In this document: piece after piece, positions 60,392 through 64,000 of the stretch
How the letters are laid out: each line of letters starts with the position of its first letter
Position numbering within the stretch: position 1 is the stretch's first letter
Origin: Shewanella atlantica
GTDB lineage: Bacteria; Pseudomonadota; Gammaproteobacteria; Enterobacterales; Shewanellaceae
NCBI RefSeq assembly: GCF_003966265.1
Contig: NZ_RXNV01000009.1
Location: forward strand, 97,175 to 161,174
Length of the DNA stretch: 64,000 nt
Direction of reading: 5' to 3'
The notes under the pieces: model-generated
What the model saw: the letters and a program-made list of their open reading frames with translations, nothing else
The model's database searches: none
Told to the model about the DNA's origin: nothing
Made by a program: the position numbers and the translations under genes

Positions 60392-61324
60392 ATGAAAAAA
60401 CGGAATATTTTAACATTGGCATGGATGGCACTTTTTTGCCTTCAAGCCCCGGCGTTTGCATCAGGTTTAGATGCAACCTCTGCAAACACAAGTGCAAAGC
60501 CTGATTCAGCTCAAACGTTTCTAAAGCGTAAAGTAGCAATTGCAAGGTTTTCAAATGAAACCCAAGCTGCGAATAGTTTTCTCGTAGACAGCTCCAACAA
60601 TCGAATTGGCAAACAAGCGGCTGATATTCTTAGCGCACGCCTGGCTGACACTAATAAGTTTATTATGTTTGAACGCCTTGACAGTGAAGAAGTCAACTCA
60701 GAGAACATATTAAAAGGCATAAGTGATAGTGGCGTTTCTGTCGATTACTTAATCGTCGGTTCCGTAAGCGAATTTGGCCGCTCGGCAGAGAGCACTACAG
60801 GTTTGTTCTCTCAGTCCAAAATACAAAAAGCTTATACAAAGGTTAACGTTCGTTTAGTTGATGTCACAACAGGAAGAATAATAAGTTCTGTTGAGGGCGC
60901 TGGTGAAGCAACTACTGAGACCAAGAAAACATTAGGGGCTGGTACATCTGCTGCATTTGATCAAAGTCTAACTGATAAAGCGTTATCACAAGCGATTTCT
61001 CAAATGATCAGTAATTTGGTTGAAAACATGACAGCCAAGCCTTGGAAATCATATTTCCTATCAAATGAAGATGGAACATACATCATCTCTGGAGGAGAAG
61101 CACAGGGTCTTTCTGAAGGGATGGAATTGATCGTTTACCAGAATGGCAAACAAGTGAAGAACCCGCAAACCGGTGGCCTTATCTCTTTACCTGGAAAGAA
61201 GATAGGTAAAATCCAAGTGCTTTCAACATACGGAAATGACGAGTTTGAACAAATCTCTTTCGTAGATGTTATTGAAGGGTCGATTAGTGATGACCTGTCA
61301 AAATATTACCTTTCTGATAAATAA
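60392..61324 (+). CDS. CsgG/HfaB-family protein
   Basis: The 310-residue exported protein (signal LTLAWMALFCLQAPAFA) has a CsgG-like domain from about 45: KRKVAIARFSNETQAANSFL, GKQAADILSARLADTNKFIMFERLDSEEV, VDYLIVGSVSEFGR, YTKVNVRLVDVTTGRIISSVEGAGEAT, KALSQAISQMISNLVENM. Curli CsgG is a lipoprotein that forms an outer-membrane pore; this protein lacks a lipobox, so it is likely periplasmic. It heads a four-gene cluster with three lipoprotein genes at 12, 14 and 8 base gaps. AGAGAG precedes the ATG. Confidence 0.87.
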   Translation: MKKRNILTLAWMALFCLQAPAFASGLDATSANTSAKPDSAQTFLKRKVAIARFSNETQAANSFLVDSSNNRIGKQAADILSARLADTNKFIMFERLDSEEVNSENILKGISDSGVSVDYLIVGSVSEFGRSAESTTGLFSQSKIQKAYTKVNVRLVDVTTGRIISSVEGAGEATTETKKTLGAGTSAAFDQSLTDKALSQAISQMISNLVENMTAKPWKSYFLSNEDGTYIISGGEAQGLSEGMELIVYQNGKQVKNPQTGGLISLPGKKIGKIQVLSTYGNDEFEQISFVDVIEGSISDDLSKYYLSDK

Positions 61325-61336
61325 AATGAGACTTTC

Positions 61337-61696
61337 ATGAGAACAATATTATTTCTATTTTTAAGTGTGTTTCTGGCTGCATGCGGATCAAATGTTCAGC
61401 GAAGTGAAACGGGTTTAGAGCATGAACAAAAAGTCGTCATCATTGCCGACGTGTTAATTGGCAATTCAATTACTGTTGCAGCAATCAATAACCATATAAT
61501 TAATGGCAAAGACTTAACTCCCTATGCAACGGGTGTTGTGGGCGCTGCTGATGCTGCAGATGAAAATCGTCAAATTCTGGTAATAAAATTGGACAAAGGC
61601 TCGCATAGACTTTCTATCAAGAGTCCAGCAGGTGCTGTTCTTTTTGCTAAAGACATTTACCTAGCTGATGGTCAAGTAAGAACAATACGACTCTAA
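61337..61696 (+). CDS. Small lipoprotein of the CsgG/DUF799 cluster
   Basis: A 119-residue lipoprotein with lipobox FLAAC (cleavage before Cys at residue 16). The mature part (KVVIIADVLIGNSITVAAINNHIINGKDLTPYATGVVGAADAADENRQILVIKLDKGSHRLSIKS) ends in an Ig- or PEGA-like strand pattern (GAVLFAKDIYLADGQVRTIRL). No family is recognised with confidence. It lies between the CsgG-like and DUF4810 genes, so it may be a subunit of the same envelope assembly. Confidence 0.7.
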   Translation: MRTILFLFLSVFLAACGSNVQRSETGLEHEQKVVIIADVLIGNSITVAAINNHIINGKDLTPYATGVVGAADAADENRQILVIKLDKGSHRLSIKSPAGAVLFAKDIYLADGQVRTIRL

Positions 61697-61710
61697 AAGG
61701 AAAGTAACCA

Positions 61711-62064
61711 ATGCTAACTAAAACAAGATACCTTTTTATACTTGCCGCAACATTTATGTTTGCAGGCTGTGCTTCGGTAACCGAAAGTGGATATTACTGG
61801 GGAAATTACTCAGAGACATATTACGAATATATTAAAGCACCATCAGAGCAAACAGTCACAAACCATCTCAATGAATTAAACAACATTGTGGATACATCAA
61901 AGAAAAAAGGTTTGAAAGTTCCTCCAGGAATTTACGCTGAAATTGGTTACATTACAGCTAAACGTGGGGATAGCGATGACAGCATTGCTTATTACCGTCA
62001 AGAAGCCGAATTGTACCCGGAGTCCAAAGGCTTTATTGAACGCTTAATATCAGATCAGAAATAG
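61711..62064 (+). CDS. DUF4810 lipoprotein
   Basis: A 117-residue lipoprotein (lipobox FAGC in ATFMFAGCASV) with the DUF4810 body GYYWGNYSETYYEYIKAPSEQTVTNHLNELNNIVDTSKKKGLKVPPGIYAEIGYITAKRGDSDDSIAYYRQEAELYPES. The TPR-like helices suggest a binding role. The family is characteristically next to CsgG-like and DUF799 genes. AAGGAAAG precedes the ATG. Confidence 0.85.
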   Translation: MLTKTRYLFILAATFMFAGCASVTESGYYWGNYSETYYEYIKAPSEQTVTNHLNELNNIVDTSKKKGLKVPPGIYAEIGYITAKRGDSDDSIAYYRQEAELYPESKGFIERLISDQK

Positions 62065-62072
62065 GAATAAAC

Positions 62073-62750
62073 ATGCGCTTACTAATTTCAATTACTATTG
62101 CTTTGCTTATGTCGGGCTGTGCAGCAACGACAACAACTAAAGAAGCAGCCTTTCCTGAGATGTATTCAGACGTCAATCGTCAAGCCATGCTCATCGTCCC
62201 TGTTATCAATGAAACAACAGCCGCTGAAGCCCCCGACTTCCTAAATGCGACGGTTGCTCAACCTCTGGCAGATAAAGGCTACTATGTACTACCAGTTCCA
62301 ATTGTGAGCAATATTTTCAAAGAAGCGGGCATTATTGATGGCACACAGCTAAAAGGGATCCCTTTCTCAACCTACAAAGATAAATTTGGGGCTGAGTCGG
62401 TATTGTTTATCAAGCTGACATCTTGGGAAACTAACTATATGGTAGTTTCTGGTAATGTTACTGTGGGCATGGAGTACATATTAGTTTCAGCAGAAACAAA
62501 TAACGTTTTATGGTCATACAAAAACACATTCGTATTAGATACTTCTGGCTCTTCTGGTAACTTGATTGCAGATATAATCGTAACGGCAATATCAACAGCT
62601 GCAACAGATTACGTCCCAGTGGCAAGACGTGTACATGCTAACGCTGTAACTACACTACCAGTCGGTAAATATCACCCTAAATATCTAAAAGATGGGAAAG
62701 TTAAAAATGTTATTCCTGAGCTAGCTACCGCTCCAGTAGAGAGATTCTAG
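62073..62750 (+). CDS. DUF799 (GNA1162-like) lipoprotein
   Basis: A 225-residue lipoprotein (lipobox MSGC in LLMSGCAATT) with a DUF799 body: ILIVPVINETTAAEAPDFL-like region MLIVPVINETTAAEAPDFLNATVAQPLADKGYYVLPVPIV and GAESVLFIKLTSWETNYMVVSGNVTVGMEYILVSAETNNVLWSYK. Neisseria GNA1162 is a surface-associated lipoprotein antigen of this family, with a fold related to CsgG/TolB N-terminal domains as I recall. It is last in the cluster, eight bases after the DUF4810 gene. Confidence 0.87.
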   Translation: MRLLISITIALLMSGCAATTTTKEAAFPEMYSDVNRQAMLIVPVINETTAAEAPDFLNATVAQPLADKGYYVLPVPIVSNIFKEAGIIDGTQLKGIPFSTYKDKFGAESVLFIKLTSWETNYMVVSGNVTVGMEYILVSAETNNVLWSYKNTFVLDTSGSSGNLIADIIVTAISTAATDYVPVARRVHANAVTTLPVGKYHPKYLKDGKVKNVIPELATAPVERF

Positions 62751-62810
62751 AATACCAGTAAGTGGGGGCAGAGTTTGTCCCCACAGATTTTTCTAACTCA
62801 GTCTAGGCTT

Positions 62811-63659
62811 CTATCGTCTCGAGCCTTGTATCGGAAACGTCGCTAAAAGCTGTATCCCTTGCAAATTACAGTACTCAAGCGATTCGTTTAGCTCATCTAA
62901 GCCAATACCCAGATCGTCCAAAATATCCGGGTTGATCAACTCCTCCTTAGCATATAGCCCAGGCTCGGCATTAATCACGGCTAAACGTGAAGCAATATAA
63001 AGCAATTTGCTATTATCGGGCAAGGGATCACCCTCTGCACGATTAAACTCTGCAATAGGCTGTATGATAGTGTCCGGTAGATTCCACAGCTTTAACAGCT
63101 CGGTAGTGCAATCAGCAAAGGTGAAACCAAATACCTCGCTCTGGCGAAGCCAAGGTGTTTCCTCGCGATCATAATCCTCACAATACCTGACTTTATCCGG
63201 CTCGCTGTGGACAATAGCCAACATTCCCAGATTATGAAATAGCCCGGACAGGAAGATATTATCGGTATCGGGAGTCTGCTTGGTTTTTGCAAAATACTTA
63301 CAAATCAAGGCACAATCTACACTTATCTCCCAGAATTTATCCAGATCAACGACTTTAGGATCTATGCTGGAAAATGCTGCGGTAACACCATAAGCATTGA
63401 CCAACTTTTTTACCTCCTTAATACCAAGCAGGACAAGGGCTTTAGAAAGGCTGTCTATCTCTCTTGGCATACTGAACATCGCACTATTAGCGATTTTTAA
63501 AATCGATGCGGCAATAGCAGGCTCATAGGCAATGGCATCGGCCAACTGCTCCATGCTGCAGTCGTCACTGGATAACATTCGATTCAATGTAATATAAACA
63601 TCAGATAGCACGCATATTTTTTGCGCTTGCTTGGCGTAATCAAGAGGTGAAGATGACAT
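62811..63659 (-). CDS. HDOD domain signalling protein
   Basis: A 282-residue protein formed by one HDOD domain at about 10-210: LSDVYITLNRMLSSDDCSMEQLADAIAYEPAIAASILKIANSAMFSMPREIDSLSKALVLLGIKEVKKLV, then FLSGLFHNLGMLAIVH in place of HD. The catalytic His-Asp is replaced by His-Asn, typical of HDOD, so it is probably a non-catalytic signal partner in c-di-GMP or stress control. AAGGTGG precedes the ATG at 63659. It converges on the CsgG-like cluster. Confidence 0.88.
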   Translation of the reverse strand: MSSSPLDYAKQAQKICVLSDVYITLNRMLSSDDCSMEQLADAIAYEPAIAASILKIANSAMFSMPREIDSLSKALVLLGIKEVKKLVNAYGVTAAFSSIDPKVVDLDKFWEISVDCALICKYFAKTKQTPDTDNIFLSGLFHNLGMLAIVHSEPDKVRYCEDYDREETPWLRQSEVFGFTFADCTTELLKLWNLPDTIIQPIAEFNRAEGDPLPDNSKLLYIASRLAVINAEPGLYAKEELINPDILDDLGIGLDELNESLEYCNLQGIQLLATFPIQGSRR

Positions 63660-63911
63660 TAGATCCACCTTGTACGGAGAGGGATACACTAATAATAGTT
63701 AACGAGTTAATTTGTTCAATGCAAATGGTGAAGAGTATGCGAATGAAACACAACTTCCCCACCTATTGACCACTACATTCCAGTCACCGTCAAATGTGTG
63801 GCTTAACAGAGCATATAGAAAAATGTTAACCACTTTCTTAATTACTAAAATGTGTGCTTTCCTGACAAGGCGAGCTAATATTTACTCTGACCCTGTGGGA
63901 TCCCCACGAAT

Positions 63912-64000
63912 TTAATAGCATGCTTGTGGATCCCTGACTAAATCCAGTAGTGACTGTATCGCAGCTTGCCAATGCGCCTTTACTAACCTCAACTTCTTAT
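63912..64000 (-). CDS. Possible C-terminal end of a gene cut by the window edge
   Basis: The reverse strand is open from the window edge for 28 codons (KKLRLVKAHWQAAIQSLL, ending RDPQACY) to a TAA at 63912. The composition looks protein-like, but the fragment is too short to identify. A GGGTCAGAGTAAA string (reverse strand, 63881-63893) and a GTGGG-ATC-CCCAC hairpin (63895-63907) lie just past the stop. Confidence 0.25.
   Translation of the reverse strand, partial: KKLRLVKAHWQAAIQSLLDLVRDPQACY

Noticed and set aside
1..64000. CRISPR arrays, prophage, integrons, complete insertion sequences, rRNA
   Set aside because: No regular spaced repeats, no transposase or integrase genes, no phage structural genes and no rRNA-like stretches were found.

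Overview
The window looks like chromosomal DNA of a marine gammaproteobacterium, most likely a Shewanella or a close relative. This is inferred from gene families typical of that group: a CLCA_X protein, an SO_0444-type metal permease with its ArsR regulator, a DUF3943 protein, a DUF1840 protein, a ribosome-recycling-factor-like protein and many c-di-GMP proteins. FNR/EtrA-type and Fur-type operator sequences fit as well. I saw no rRNA, tRNA, CRISPR array, intact insertion sequence or prophage. Start sites were chosen from ribosome binding sites where possible, so several genes are shorter than the longest open frame.

Layout. 1-3.2 kb: end of a CLCA_X gene, a dihydrofolate-reductase-like protein divergent from a TetR regulator, a periplasmic binding protein, and a 267-bp MITE-like repeat. 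3.3-8 kb: pyrC, a secreted NHL-propeller gene lying between two copies of the pyrC 3' end and terminator, and a metal permease with ArsR. 8-16.3 kb: an envelope protein, a parvulin, a VOC protein, then a group of NmrA-like reductase, NhaC antiporter, AraC regulator and SnoaL-like lipoprotein. Two members of that group share a direct-repeat operator. 16.6-23.7 kb: small metabolic and redox genes with LysR regulators, a divergent MiaA homologue and deoD.

24-36 kb is rich in signalling genes. A tight operon encodes a GAF/HD-GYP protein, a CHASE2/class III cyclase, an SH3 protein and an M48 lipoprotein protease. A diguanylate cyclase and a 1,088-residue PAS/GGDEF/EAL protein follow on the other strand. 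36.5-46.2 kb: a CbiM-like permease, an AraC/GyrI-like regulator, YdcH, a prohibitin-like protein, a small barrel protein, an Hcp-like protein with a signal peptide, DUF1840, a 61-bp deletion derivative of the MITE, an M13 peptidase lipoprotein and a FadL-type porin. 46.5-59.9 kb: a secreted trypsin-like protease with a MopE-like metal-binding tail, a Fur-box-controlled TonB receptor, a 7TM diguanylate cyclase, an ATPase, an unknown exported coiled-coil protein behind an FNR box, a NemR/OYE-like pair with three operators, a class III aminotransferase and an RRF-like protein. 60.4-62.8 kb: a four-gene envelope cluster (CsgG-like, lipoprotein, DUF4810, DUF799/GNA1162). An HDOD protein closes the window.

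The best candidates for undescribed biology are the cyclase/HD-GYP/SH3/M48 operon, the CsgG/DUF4810/DUF799 cluster behind an 18-bp palindrome, the AraC-type shared operator with a 17-bp perfect inverted repeat over one start codon, the Hcp-like protein with a signal peptide, and the MITE and its deletion derivative.
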